Source: Lichtheimia corymbifera B2541 (Eukaryota; Mucoromycota; Mucoromycetes; Mucorales; Lichtheimiaceae). Taken from it: DNA of 64,000 nt. Below the pieces are notes generated by a model. The model did no database searches, was not told the DNA's origin, and saw nothing but the letters and a program-made list of their open reading frames with translations. Positions 46,293-62,134 of the stretch are shown one piece after another. Position 1 is the first letter of the stretch, and every line of letters starts with the position of its first letter. Made by a program: the position numbers and the translations under genes. The DNA lies in the NCBI GenBank assembly GCA_000697475.1, contig JNEU01000812.1:1-64000 (forward strand), written 5' to 3'.

Positions 46293-48390
46293 GCCGACGA
46301 GGATAAAAGAGGTTCAAGTGCAAAACAAGTCAAAACCAGTGAAATAGGGATGGAGCGACACAAACACGCTTTTTTGCGTAACAAAGGACAAGAGCCTGGG
46401 ATCGGCAAAAATGTCGCTTTACAACAAGAGAGGGGAATCCCGATATTGTGTGCGCCATGCTTTAAAACACCATTCTGGGATGACTCCACATTCAAAGCAT
46501 ATCATCTTTATCTATCCAACAAACGCACAGACCATCATCACCACCCCCACTTAATATTACTTGTTTGTAAATCACCCTCTTTGATATCATCATTTCTACC
46601 TCAATAAAACCTCTCAAAGCAATTGTGGCGTTTGTCGCACAATGTCATACAGTCATCTCTTACCATGCAAAGATAAAATGCCGCATCCATTTATACCTGA
46701 GGATCTTGTTATATTCCTCATAGTCGCATAAGCTGCATCTACATCGCCCATAAGACATGCAATCACGTGCCTGGCATGAAGAACAATTTGAGTCTTAGGA
46801 AACATGTCGCTTTACACAGCATCTATCAAATCTCATTGGCAGCCATTTATTCCCCGATCGCTGGTTTCTACTGTAGCTTCCTGCACATCATCACAAGGCA
46901 ATAAAGCATTATAGTTCTATCTATTTATTCATCACTAGATACAAAGCAACATGCATGCAAGAATCCTCTCACAATGTATATACCAAAACTGCTGCTAATA
47001 ATACCATCCGTTGTGGTCACTAGCAGTAGCAGTAATCATGATGCAAGAAGGCTGACACCCTGAAAGACACTAAAAATAAAAAGCGATCCTCCTAGAACAT
47101 TAGGGATGGGTCATGGACTTGGAGTGTTGTATGGGCCCGTAAGCGTGTCAAAGTTGCTAAATATATCATGCATTGAGCTATGATCTTCAAAGGACACCAA
47201 AGGTCACAATGGATTAACGCACAATGACGTTATAATGTTATGGTGATCCTATTTTCAATCGCAGATGAGTGTAGAAATGCCAAGGCTTGTTCATCATATG
47301 CAGATTTTGTTTAGTAAAAGATCTCATTTCCCCACAACAATGAGTATTTACTGCCAAGTCTTTTAGCATCGCCATCGGATTGTTGTTGTTGTGTAGCATG
47401 AAAAAGCCATATGCACATGCAAAAGATAAAACAGTGGTTTCTTGGCGTGTGCGGAATCAATCCGATAAGATCCTATTGCACCAGCCAGCAGCTCCCTAAT
47501 ATGATTTACCTTTGGCAAAAGTCGCCATCATCATCAGGTGCCCCATATCATGTTAATATCTTGTGAATAACCATGTAATTGGCATTATGAAGAGTGACCT
47601 CATGCGGATCGACATTGTTTGTTTATGGGCGTCGATCCCAAACCAGTGTGGATGACATTACTACCCAAATTCCCTTCTTCAAACCCCACAATAAAGTATT
47701 TTGGATGCCACCTCTACCACCCACACTACTATAACGTTGGTCGAGAACATGTATCGAATACAAAGATAATTCACGCTACTTGCCAAGACCACACCAAAAT
47801 CCATGGTATCAATCCAATCTGCATAAGAATCGAAAGGATTAGCAGAAATGATTGGCAAGGTATCCGTAAATGGCATAGTCAATTGGCTAACAGCAATCAA
47901 CAAGGATCGGACATGGAAACTGCTACAGCCATCCATTGCATGTATTAAGACCAATGTCTAGATCCTGAAAGTCATCAAGTAAAGTGAAATGATAATGGCA
48001 GCTTGTAAATTGTTGGATCGATAATCATCGTGTGTATGATAAACTAGTAGTAACAAGCATATTGAATTAATTTGCACTTTCACGTTTGGTTCTAATTCTT
48101 GTTTCGAAAAGGGCATATTTACTCAAAATAGCCGTTTGTGTCTGATCTTGTGTCCACGATGGGCATATACTTCAAACACGCGATAGGAATAGTGCGACAT
48201 GTTGTCTGGACTTATTATTACTTGCTGCTAAAGAGTGATTTGTGAAGCTAGTTGTTTGTTGACGTGCCAAGACGTGGTGTCGTTTAAAGGTATATAAACC
48301 CGTATCAATGGCATGGTCTCTGGATTCTACATCAACACATCCAATTTTTACTCTTCCTCTGATCTCAATTCACTGAATCTATCAATCAAA
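46293..48390. other. 2.1 kb gene-free stretch
   Basis: Upstream of the K+ channel and of the secreted-protein gene. A minus-strand frame (47679-47954) is hydrophobic but unsupported by start context, splice structure or family, and a plus-strand frame overlaps it (47625-47948). I call neither. The rest is AT-rich. Confidence 0.5.
48291..48297 (+). promoter_or_regulatory. TATA box of the secreted-protein gene
   Basis: TATATAA, about 95 bp before the ATG at 48391, in a plausible position for a strong fungal promoter with a short leader. The 60 bases before the ATG are rich in CT and CAA, as in highly expressed genes. Confidence 0.55.
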
Positions 48391-49017
48391 ATGGTCTCTG
48401 TCAAGCTCATCACTGTCGCCATGTTTGCTGTCGCTGGTATTTGCTCAGCTGCTCCTGCTGGTGGTGCTACTCCTAGCGGTGATGTGAAGAAGTATGGTGG
48501 CTCTCAATCAGCTGCTGGTCAAGCTACTGCCCCTACTCCTCAACAACTTCAACAACCCCAACGCCGTGATCCAGGTGAAGATCCACTTGCTCAATCTGGT
48601 GCACCAAGTGATCCTGCTGCTTCAGCACCTTCCGGTGCTCCTTCTGATGCTCCTTCTGGTACTCCTGGCAATGGCCAAAAGAAGGGAAAGCATCACAAGT
48701 GTTCCAAGAAGAAGGGTAACAAGCATGGTTCATCAGCTTCTGGATCTTCAAGTGCTGCCCCTGGTGCTGCTCCAACAGGTGGTGCTGCATCAGGTGCTGG
48801 TTCCACTGATGGTACTTCTCCTGATGCTGGTTCTACCGATGATACTTCTGGTGCTGCTCCAACAGGTGGTGCTGCTTCTGGTGCTGGTTCTACCGATGGT
48901 GCCTCTGGTGCTGGTTCCACTGGTGGTGCTTCTGGTGCTGGTTCTACCGATGGTGCCTCTGGTGCTGGTTCCATTGGTGCTGGTGCTGGTGCTGGTGCTG
49001 GTGCTCCTCCCGCTTAA
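48391..49017 (+). CDS. Small secreted Gly/Ser/Ala-rich repeat protein
   Basis: An intronless gene of 208 residues. The signal peptide is MVSVKLITVAMFAVAGICSA with likely cleavage after CSA or SAA. A short Pro/Gln segment then holds QRRDPGED, a possible Kex2-type dibasic site. Next comes an Asp/Pro/Ser/Ala-rich stretch and a strongly basic patch (KKGKHHKCSKKKGNKHG). The last ~95 residues are tandem GAGSTDGAS-like and TGGAASG-like repeats ending in an Ala-Gly run, without cysteines. Codon use is biased towards GCT, GGT and TCT, suggesting strong expression. I do not recognise a family. It may be a cell-wall or extracellular structural protein, or an effector-like secreted protein. No GPI signal is present, since the C-terminus is GAGAPPA. 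An upstream in-frame ATG at 48313 would place the signal peptide internally, so 48391 is preferred. Confidence 0.8.
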   Translation: MVSVKLITVAMFAVAGICSAAPAGGATPSGDVKKYGGSQSAAGQATAPTPQQLQQPQRRDPGEDPLAQSGAPSDPAASAPSGAPSDAPSGTPGNGQKKGKHHKCSKKKGNKHGSSASGSSSAAPGAAPTGGAASGAGSTDGTSPDAGSTDDTSGAAPTGGAASGAGSTDGASGAGSTGGASGAGSTDGASGAGSIGAGAGAGAGAPPA

Positions 49018-50695
49018 ACAACACTGTATCTCTGTATTTGATGCAATCATTCATTCAACAACTCTGTATAGCTTAGCAATCCAAAGAATAAAGGATCACA
49101 ATTTTGATTTACAAATGACCATTAATGTTGCCATCTTGTATTTCATATTAAATGATTGCCACTTCATGCACGTGAAATGGGATCAGGTATATTGTAAATG
49201 ACAGGGTTAATCATGGACACTGACAGCAATGATTGTCCGTTGATCTTGTGCAGGTAATTTACTAAATCATCTAGTCATAGTAATTTGAAGTCTAATGCCT
49301 TATTTGTCAACTTTTAGCAGCAATCAAATCAAGCTCGTTTATTAGTTTCTAATGAACATTGCTATGTGTGGGATGAAGATATGGTCAATGGAGGCGGAGT
49401 GGGGCTGAAACGGATTAAATTCATGCGTCGCTCACATTCAGCAGCTTCTTGCAACACGCGTTCAACATCTCCACGCAACCGAATAGCGCATTTGAGTATT
49501 CAATGTCCAAGTAGTGGCCGATCGGAAGGTTGAGAACATGGTGTGCAGCATTACCATCAGCAATCAGCTATCAGCAGCTACCTGATCAGGGGACGATGAC
49601 GGCTATGGAAGTGCGATGCAACGCTTGGAAGGTTGATATGAAGCATTACAAGGACAGCTCTTTTCTTGATCCGCACAACGTCTGATTCATCCACGCTATT
49701 CGCATACGACATATCACTTTGCATTATCCGATCATTAAGATAGTCCTGCTTTCATCAAAAGTGGATCGAGCGACAACCAGACTTCAAGACGAGTTTAACA
49801 GCGCATATCGAGTGGCAAAGGCAACAATGAATGGCATGGAACTTGACAGCGAAAGCATCAAAGCGACAGCGACGTTATCCCATTGGCTATGGACGTGAAT
49901 GGATCCTGCCGGAAGAGACGTATCAACCCCCTAACCGCGTTACCAAGGTCCAATCTTGACAAGTATGGAAATGATGTTGTGCTCTATCAAGTTGCTAACT
50001 TTAGCCTTTTGATCGAAGGATTCGTGGGTTCGGTTTGGCGCTGTATGCACTTGAGGCACAATGAGTCGCTGGCAACTTCCGCAAGTAAGTGTTATGTGTG
50101 TACCAAAATTGGATAACAAAGCCTAAATAACCAGCTTGCAACTTGTTTACTATGCAGAGAGCAGCCGGCTCAGACAATGAATTACCTGCAATCCACGGAG
50201 GTGATGACATCAAGGAGAAGACGATATGCTAGTTATGCAGCAACAATGACGACAACAGCAGCAGCAGCAGCAGCAAATGCAGCTTGAACAAAGAAATGGG
50301 ATACAGACCTTTTGAACTTAAAGCCAACATACCAACTGCCAATCTGCAGCATTACCGAATCATTGCGTATGGACTCATCCTACATTCTCATGAGATCAAC
50401 ACTACCAACACCACCACCAAAACAACATCATCAAACGCATTTATTACATGGCTAGAGCCAGCAATTGGCGAGACCCTTTTGATCAATCCCTTCATGGACC
50501 GTACATGCAGCCTTTGTGGATGACTACTTCTGGTGCCAGCATATGCATCATGCTGAAAAAGTAACGTACACACAGATCGACGCACGAGCGGCATAACGTT
50601 ACACGAATTCATTCTCAACTTCAAAATAGGCTATGGGGCACTCGCTACTTGTGCTATACTTTTTCTTCCTTCTCTTTCTTTTTCACACAAGAGTC
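49018..50695. other. 1.7 kb stretch with possible decayed coding remnants
   Basis: No intact gene. Short plus-strand segments have protein-like character: one near 49877-49960 reads YPIGYGREWILPEETYQPPN, and one near 50440-50540 reads MARASNWRDPFDQSLHGPYM. A CAG run sits at 50259-50277. They lie in different frames with stops between them and cannot be joined by plausible introns. They may be relics of a Gln-rich protein, or exons of a gene I could not assemble. Confidence 0.35.
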
Positions 50696-53004
<2,309 letters not shown>

Positions 53005-53545
53005 TTGTACACAAGCACGCTTTATTGTTACCTTATATGAGTTACCCTTTATCTATGTTAATAATACAATGACACTTTTATTGAATGGGCTTGTCATTCC
53101 TTGTGAAACATCAATGGTTGTCTGCTTACGTAAATGAGAAACAAATATCAATTTCTGCATGATAATTTAACCACACTCAGGGCAAACGCAAGGTAAAGGA
53201 TCAGACACAACAATAATGCTCTTATCCATGTGGCTTCTTTATCGAGTGAACAAGGGAGCTCACATGTATTTGTTTTTGCAGCTGCATAAATTAAAAACGG
53301 ACAAACATTTTTGGTTTGGAGATGAAAACAAAGAGAGAACTGTCATTCTCCAAGAGAATGATTATTACTTTTCTGTATTGTGTGTGTGTGTGTGTGTGTG
53401 TGATATATGTACACAGAGATGCAAGATAGGGTGAGAGATGATGCTATGTAAAGAGAGCGGGAGAACAAAGGAGAATGTGGAAAGTGGGTATAGACATGGA
53501 ACTTTCACAAGACAATGAAAACAAAGAAAATCAACGAATCATTTT
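53005..53545. other. Convergent intergenic region
   Basis: About 540 bp after the aldehyde dehydrogenase. It contains a (TG)n run at 53383-53402 and AT-rich DNA. No gene. Confidence 0.5.
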
Positions 53546-53950
53546 TTACACGGTGGCCACAGGTGCAGGGTGTTGCTGTTCTTGATGCTGTTGTTGTTGC
53601 TGCATAGGAGGTTGATAAGCTTGTAGCAACATGCCAAGCAAATCAGCAGTGACACTTTCGTCGACAAATGGCTTTTCGGATGGAATGGATGCGATAGTAT
53701 CGGGAGTTGGAGGAGGTGGTGGTGGGAATGATACCTCAACCAAATCGAGATCAGCAAACAAATCAATGTTTGATCCAGAGGTGGGTGACAACACTGGTGA
53801 ATCATCCCATTCATTTTCGGTGAACACCAAAGGTGGTGGCTGTGTTAAAGTATGTGTGTCGTTATCGGCTTTTGCTGCTGCTGCTGCGGGAGAGGGATTT
53901 TACTTCTCGTATTCAAAGGGGTGGAGTAAAAGAAGGCCTTCGGCTGCCAT
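53546..53950 (-). CDS. Doubtful small Pro/Gln-rich protein with in-frame stop
   Basis: One minus-strand frame reads MAAEGLLLLHPFEYEK, then TAA, then AAAAKADNDTHTLTQPPPLV and a longer acidic, Pro/Gln-rich stretch (VFTENEWDDSPVLSPTSGSN, DLVEVSFPPPPPPTPD, SVTADLLGMLLQAYQPP, poly-Gln) to a stop at 53546. The downstream part looks like a real disordered, regulator-type protein. No GT-AG intron of normal size removes the TAA in frame. GTAAAA overlaps the stop but every acceptor tried changes frame. It could be a gene with an unseen 5' exon, a nonsense allele, or chance. The family is not recognised. Confidence 0.4.
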
Positions 53951-56900
53951 GATGGATATGCAAGTAGTATGTATAAATGAAAAAAAGTAAAAAGAAATGG
54001 ATGAATGATATATGATTGTAGGGTGCTGTCATGCCAAATGACGGGTGTTTATATACTAGTTGGGTTGACTGAGATGAAGGATTTGGGGGGTGAATTAATA
54101 ATTGGGGGTGAGAAGCGTCGAAGTAGAGGGTTCCACGTCGATTCGTGAGCGCCACACGAAAAATACGGGTTTCTTTTTTTCGAAAGGGGAGCGAATACGG
54201 AACGGCAAGAAGTGACACACCGGGATAACAAAAGGGCCACACCAAAACCGGCGACCGCGGTTCTTTTTTTTTTTTTCCTCAGGGCAGCTGATCGGCGTTC
54301 ACCCTAATTGGGATGCATGGTTGGAAAAATTTTTATGGCAAGACCACTTTTGGACAGGGGCCTGATCGCACACACACACATATTCGTTGTTTGGTTTCAA
54401 CGAAAACTTCCTCTTTTTTTTCACGCCGACTCATTTGTCAGCCAGCGGCGGCTGACGGACCCATCATCGTTCGTCATCGATAAACCCATTATCCTAACTT
54501 ATCACTTAGTGCCCCAAATACATCCAAAGACAGCATATTGATAAAATCCAAACCAACCAATCAACATATGCACATCACACATAATGCATGCACTGCGGGT
54601 TGTTTGGATAAAGAGCAAGAAATGACTTTATTGCCAAAAAGCAGGAGATGATGAGTGGCATAGGTCTTCAAAAAAAGTAATGCAAGCGATGCTCCTTGAA
54701 CTTGTTGCCTGCATAAACAGCCTCTGTTGAGAGGAGTTTGTTTGTTTGTTTTCTGGAAAGGTGTGTGTGTTGGATGCTGTGAGTTTTGTCATTTGTGTCA
54801 CATCTGTATGCGTAATGTAGTCTTTGGGTTGTTGTGCGCTATTATTGCAAGACAGAAAACTTTTCATGTCATGTGTGACATAACACGACGGCGTTGCATG
54901 TGACAGGCCATCAGTGTGGGTTCAACTTGCAAGCATTTGATTGGGGCAACTAGCACACGATGGGCTTTGGTGTCAAAAAGAGGTATCTTGTGTGGTTGTA
55001 TTTCTCCGCCTGAGAACCCGGCTTGATGGGTTCCAAAGGAGGAGCATCTTGAATACGCTGAGATGAAGTGCATGCACCAATCATATGATCCACTGCATCA
55101 CCAGGATGAACTTTATCCGGTAGTGCAACCTCCCGTGTTGTGTCACCACTCACTAACACATCACACACACACACGCACACGCTCACAGCACGAGGAAAAG
55201 ATCTGCCTCTCACCCCTCGCTTAAACTCGGAGAAACCCATCACCTGCTTATGGCATCTACACTAAATACCCCATGTTTGAAACTTGCCACACCCACACTT
55301 GTCCAATATTCCTCATCCATTTACATTTTTATCCCGCCTATCCGCCCTAGCTGTAGCTGTCACCCGACACAAAACAATATTACAGCTCGCCTTGTGTCCC
55401 TTGCCTGTGCATCTTGCATATGAGACACAGCCCACCAGAAATGTGCCTGCTGCTCGCATATCCAAATGGAGCTAATAATGCTAATTTCCATTTTCTTTTA
55501 GGGTCCCTTTCCCCTTTTGACTTCGCTCCATCCAATATCTCGGTGTCTGCTTGGCGCGCAGTTACATGCGGAAGCTGCAAATTATATCATCATGGATATC
55601 TCCCATCGCTGAGCAAAGCGGAAAATAGGTCATAGTAGCACAAGAAACAATGCACACCATGCAAAAGCTCTTCTCATTCAGAGATGATGATGATGATTGC
55701 TCCTCATGCTAAATACCCTGCATATTGTATATCCTCATTGCATTTAGCCCATCTGCAAGTTCTCCATAGAATAATGGGTACATGCATAATGAATACAACA
55801 GAGAGAGAGGTCATCCTAGTGCGTGTCTTGCCAGACGTCGCTTATGCATCGGAACGAGTGTGATGTTTACATATCACCAGTGACAGCAACAATGGTCAAT
55901 ACAAACATGCCCCGTGTGTAACAGATTGGAAGCGGAGAGTGATTAGGCGTGGCAAAAGAAATAGGTGCACAATGCTTCGGTTATAATCATCCAGAAGCTG
56001 ATGAGGATTACAATCGTAGGTAGCTTAGTAACCTCTGCGGATTATAATGCATAATGCACACGTTGATCGACGTTCCTTTTGTCACCTACAAATGTTCTCT
56101 AACCTCCCGAGAGAGAGAGGACAAAAAATAGCTTTCTCAACGTTCTCATTAGCAGTTTGATGACATTACCGACAGCAGCTTTATCCTAATAGTGGTACAT
56201 TCGTTTACAATTAACACACTAAAAGCTCTTTATGGTATCTTAATCTCGGATCACGTCAAGGTCTTGACGGCAGCAAGTGGTAGCAAGACACCGTATTTAC
56301 ACGTGACAAGGAAGGTCACTTCATCAATGATACTTTATATTGCTCGTTGAAGATGGGTATCGGGGGTCATCTTCCGAGCTTGATGCTCGCATCATTGCAC
56401 ACGTATCCTTCAGACGAGTCCGTGATAGAGAATGTGGGTCATCCGCAAGCTCATTTGACTGTTATTGAATATATCAATGCAACCTTCTTGAATAATCATT
56501 AGCCGTGAACAGCACGTGAACAGCAATGCATATCATCTTTGATGGTGGTGTATATTATAGTGGAACATCACCCGGGATGATTTTGTTCTTGGATGCATTA
56601 ATCATTGTGGTGTAGCATCGGCGAGCAAGAATTTGCTGTTGTGGATCCACCTTACGTCCAACATCTCCAATAACACGAGCACACAAAATCAATCGAGTAT
56701 AATTGATATAATAGCTTACGTTGCAACATTGATTGTGGAACCCTGTTAGCAAAGCCCATCATATCAACCACACACACGTTTTGCCAAATCGGAGAAAGAA
56801 AGATCAAGTTCCCGCGTAATGCAACCATGTACGTACAGTGGGTGCAAGTAAAAATCCATGACATGCAAAGCCATGAAGATCTCGTGTTATCGGTATAAGC

Positions 56901-57683
56901 AAAGGAGATGATTCGACATCGCCAAGGAGCACCTTCTCTGATTTCCTTAATCGACCAAATCAGGGCAAGTGGCAACATCCTTTAAAAAGCTCAACATGCG
57001 ATGCAAACGACCAGCTTGCTATCTCAAGGTTATGGGTGCACAAAATTTGTAGCAAATACAGGAGAGTGAGTGCAAACAAACATGTAACTGCAATGTGCCT
57101 ACAATTGCATTGAGGTCGCACAAGTTGCTTTGGTACCACTTTCCACCATCATCCTTACATCTACAACCTTCTTCAGACAGCTGTGTCGGTTTAAATGCAA
57201 AATTGCTAAATGTAGTTGGTCGCATGCGGTAGATCAACAATGTCATACTTTTTTTCTTATATGCATTATTGTGCATCCATACTTCCATCACATGGCTGTG
57301 TATGAGTCCCATTGCAACGGATCACCATGACAATAACACATCACATATCATCCCCGACTCCCATATCAGCTGATGTCTCCTTTCGTCAGCACTCTCTCTG
57401 ATTATGTCCGTGTGTGCATGCGTGTGTCACATTTCAAAAGAACCAAGACATGTCACTCCCCTGTTACAGATGACCCTTCCATGTGTTCGCTTCTGGTTTG
57501 TTGCTACGCAATGCGCATGCAAGAACGCTGATCATCAAAGCCGCGGACACATTACCCTTTTCGTTGCATACGCCTTTTCCCTTCACTCCCTCATATCCAT
57601 CCTCCCATGTGCCTCTCCTTTTCATTCTTTGTCATTTGGTAATAGTTAAATTCATGCTGAGCTACTCTAACAACTTGACCGCT
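53951..57683. other. 3.7 kb sparse intergenic region
   Basis: Mostly no gene. It contains poly-T (54264-54277), a (CA)n run (55163-55182) and GAGA tracts (55800-55810, 56110-56120). A small minus-strand frame at 54950-55240 is listed separately. The segment 55640-57680 shows nothing recognisable. Confidence 0.5.
54950..55240 (-). CDS. Possible small protein, unrecognised
   Basis: An ATG at 55240 opens a 96-codon frame reading MGFSEFKRGVRGRSFPRAVS, then a Cys-Val run encoded by a (GT)n tract, then VALPDKVHPGDAVDHMIGAC and LEPIKPGSQAEKYNHTRY, ending PKPIVC. The GT tract could be a short intron (about GTGTGCG to TGTTAG). The second half has balanced composition and could be genuine, but there is no family match, signal peptide or domain that I can name. 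It is listed because it is the only protein-like frame in this stretch. Confidence 0.25.
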   Translation of the reverse strand: MGFSEFKRGVRGRSFPRAVSVCVCVCDVLVSGDTTREVALPDKVHPGDAVDHMIGACTSSQRIQDAPPLEPIKPGSQAEKYNHTRYLFLTPKPIVC

Positions 57684-57965
57684 TTATTTGCGTTTTGGGG
57701 GAACCTTTTTGTATGTCTTCTTTCCTGAAAAGAGGTCAACATAGTCTGGCTTGTCATTGTCGCTTGAATTCTTCTTGGCTTTCTTCTGGACAGGTGGATC
57801 GACGTTCATGGCAACGGTAGCCGTGGTGACAATCTCCTTTTTCTTTTCACTCTTTTGCTTTGTCTTTTTCTGAACACTCGCTGCTGGATCGGCCACCTTG
57901 TTCAATGTCCTTGATTCCTTCTCTTTGCGGGTAGGCCGCTTGTAGAATTTTGCGCTTTTGCCCAT
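57684..57965 (-). CDS. Small Lys-rich, probably nuclear/nucleolar protein
   Basis: An intronless gene of 93 residues. It starts MGKSAKFYKRPTRKEKESRT and ends DKPDYVDLFSGKKTYKKVPP followed by KRK. About one residue in four is Lys or Arg, and there are several clusters like nuclear-localisation signals (KKTKQKSEKKK, KKAKKN). The opening KSAKFxKRPTRKEK and the closing DLFSGKKTYKKVP look like conserved termini of a small fungal protein, but I cannot name the family. An in-frame upstream ATG (58055) would add a low-quality His/Thr/Ser leader, so the internal start is preferred. Confidence 0.65.
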   Translation of the reverse strand: MGKSAKFYKRPTRKEKESRTLNKVADPAASVQKKTKQKSEKKKEIVTTATVAMNVDPPVQKKAKKNSSDNDKPDYVDLFSGKKTYKKVPPKRK

Positions 57966-58755
57966 TGGCGATCGAGTTGGGGGGGTATGTGAATAAAAAT
58001 GAGAGAGAGTGCTGTGTGTATGCACAGGGCAAAGCGGTAAATCTAAGCCATCCATTATGCACGCAAGTGTTGTCAGCTATAACCCAGCCGAGTCCACCAT
58101 CATCTGTCATCATCCTTCTCAGTATCAGTATATAAAAAAAAATGAAAATGTATCTGCCATAACATTACGTACACGTGATGAATCGTATGTCAGAGCGATA
58201 TCTGCATTAAAGCATTAGTTATCATAACACACGTTGCCTTAAGCGATTACCTTCAGAGGTTGGGCACTGATTTATCAGAGTGCTCACGCGTCGTCATAGA
58301 TCAATAAACATTGCTGAACCCTTTGGTCAGCCCAGTTTTTTCAAATGCTGGGATCGTATTTTCCTCTTATGATATAGCAATGGGAATCATCTACTAGAGC
58401 TCTTTCATGTCTTATGCCCACTGATGTGGAATCATTTATGCAGTAGTAGCTGTGCAATACTCCGGAGGTTTTCAATCCCTGAAGTAATAATCATGTAGGA
58501 TAATGGTTATAAGTAGCCATCAAATTACAAATGACTAATATAGTGATAAAGCAAGCAAGCGAGGAATGTTGTTACGATTCAGCCTGCTAGTCTCCCAAAC
58601 GCCCTTGTTTCTCTTATTGTTCATGTCATCGTCAATAAATATCATCGTATATCATAGATCTAATTTAATTCTTTTGCTTTCTTCTCTCTCCCTCCCTCCC
58701 TCACTCTCTATTCCCTGCACCTATTGTTATATCTAGGACTCATTAGAGGAATAGG
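57966..58755. promoter_or_regulatory. Divergent promoter region
   Basis: About 790 bp between the Lys-rich protein (-) and the J-domain protein (+). CT-rich tracts (58676-58710, CTTCTCTCTCCCTCCCTCCC-like) lie about 45-80 bp before the J-protein ATG. No gene seen. Confidence 0.5.
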
Positions 58756-59809
58756 ATGGAAACACAAGTAGATGAGATCTTGGCGGTCAGCACAGATTAT
58801 TATCAAGTGCTGGATATTGAACCAGATGCCACAACTCAAGAAATCCGACAGGCTTATATTCGAGTAAGATACCGGGGTTTCTAGGTGGATGGGCAATAAT
58901 ATCCAAAAAAGCATAAACGACAAGCACATGCAAGGATGTACATTGCATAATAATTCATAATGCATATATTAGACGAGTCGTTGGTGCCATCCTGACAAAT
59001 TTGTACCTGGCTATCCACCTGCTACCGAATGTTTTCAATGTAAGTTAGTGATAAAAGAAATAAAAGTTTCCATCCATCATCTCACATCTCCTCCAAGTGG
59101 TAAAGGAAGCTTATGAAACTCTCGGTGATCCAATTGCTCGGCGAAAATATGATTTGGCTCGCTTTACCGTGCCTGACCTGCAACATGATAAAGAAGAGGA
59201 CGACATTGAGTATGCAGGCGACGTGTTTGAACGAATGCTTTATCAGGTAGGATAGGCTATTATGTCGATGTCATTGCATTTACTCAATCCGAAAAAGGCG
59301 TACGAGGACATGATGGCGGGAGAGTTTCAAGCATTAAGGGCACTGTTATGTAAGCACAAAGATGGGGACTAGTATTGCTCCTAGGAGGCAAACATAACGT
59401 AATGTATCGAAATTTTAGGTGTTGTTCGTGGTACTGAGGAGGATGTGGATAACTACTTGTTGGATCGAATGGAAGTAGGATTGCGTAACGTGCACCATGT
59501 TCTGACACGTATGTGATGGGGAGCATATAGACATACCTGACCCTATTATTAATAATGCTTTCTTTAGGTACACGTCGATGCTACACTGCCATTCGTGATG
59601 ATTTGTTAAACTTATATGAGCTTCAGCAGCAATTACGGTCATTATCATATTTCAATGTTGTGGGGCGGATACGACTATCAATGGAGATATGCAAGATCAT
59701 GCTTACAATGACGCTTAGAAAGGGTACTGGTGTGCATGTCCCGCCTACAGTGGAGCGAACATTGATGGGCATCATTGATTTATTGGATACATTGAAAGAT
59801 CAAATCTAG
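58756..59809 (+). CDS. J-domain (DnaJ-like) co-chaperone
   Basis: Hsp70 co-chaperone. Exons 58756-58863, 58973-59039, 59098-59246, 59298-59349, 59419-59508 and 59568-59809 (708 nt, 235 residues). The J domain spans about residues 13-85: TDYYQVLDIEPDATTQEIRQ, then AYIRTSRWCHPDKF with the essential HPD motif, then KEAYETLGDPIARRKYDL. The spacing is a little longer than usual after HPD (VPGYPPATECFQ). The C-terminal ~140 residues are helical and lack the Gly/Phe and zinc-finger regions, so it is a type III (class C) J-protein. The region resembles Caj1/Djp1-like C-terminal helices only loosely. Its client is unknown. Confidence 0.85.
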
Positions 59810-59994
59810 ATTATTCTATGCTTATAAAGTTGATATAACTAATGCTAAGCAACGTGTAATTGAGGCATTGGTTTGATGTACATACTGCGAGAGCGATATC
59901 CGAGTCGGACAAAGAGACAATTATCCACTCACACAAAAGCAGCAATACGCTCTTGTCTTCTCCCCCGCTTTTCCAACCCTCTCCATTCAGCACC

Positions 59995-62011
<2,017 letters not shown>

Positions 62012-62134
62012 GAATCATAGCATAGCATACATAGCATTCTTTTGTACCTATCTCTCCCTCTTTCTCCCCCTATTGACCCTTTTTTCTTATTACACATTTA
62101 ACATGCACATTCTTTGTTTCCGAATCTATTATTA

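Noticed and set aside
47625..47954. Overlapping ~100-codon ORFs on both strands, the minus one hydrophobic
   Set aside because: No start context, exon chain or recognisable domain; an isolated hydrophobic frame is weak evidence.
48494..49201. Leu/Val-rich 235-codon plus-strand ORF in another frame over the secreted-protein gene
   Set aside because: Out-of-frame reading of the GCT/GGT repeats; the frame with a signal peptide and normal start is preferred.
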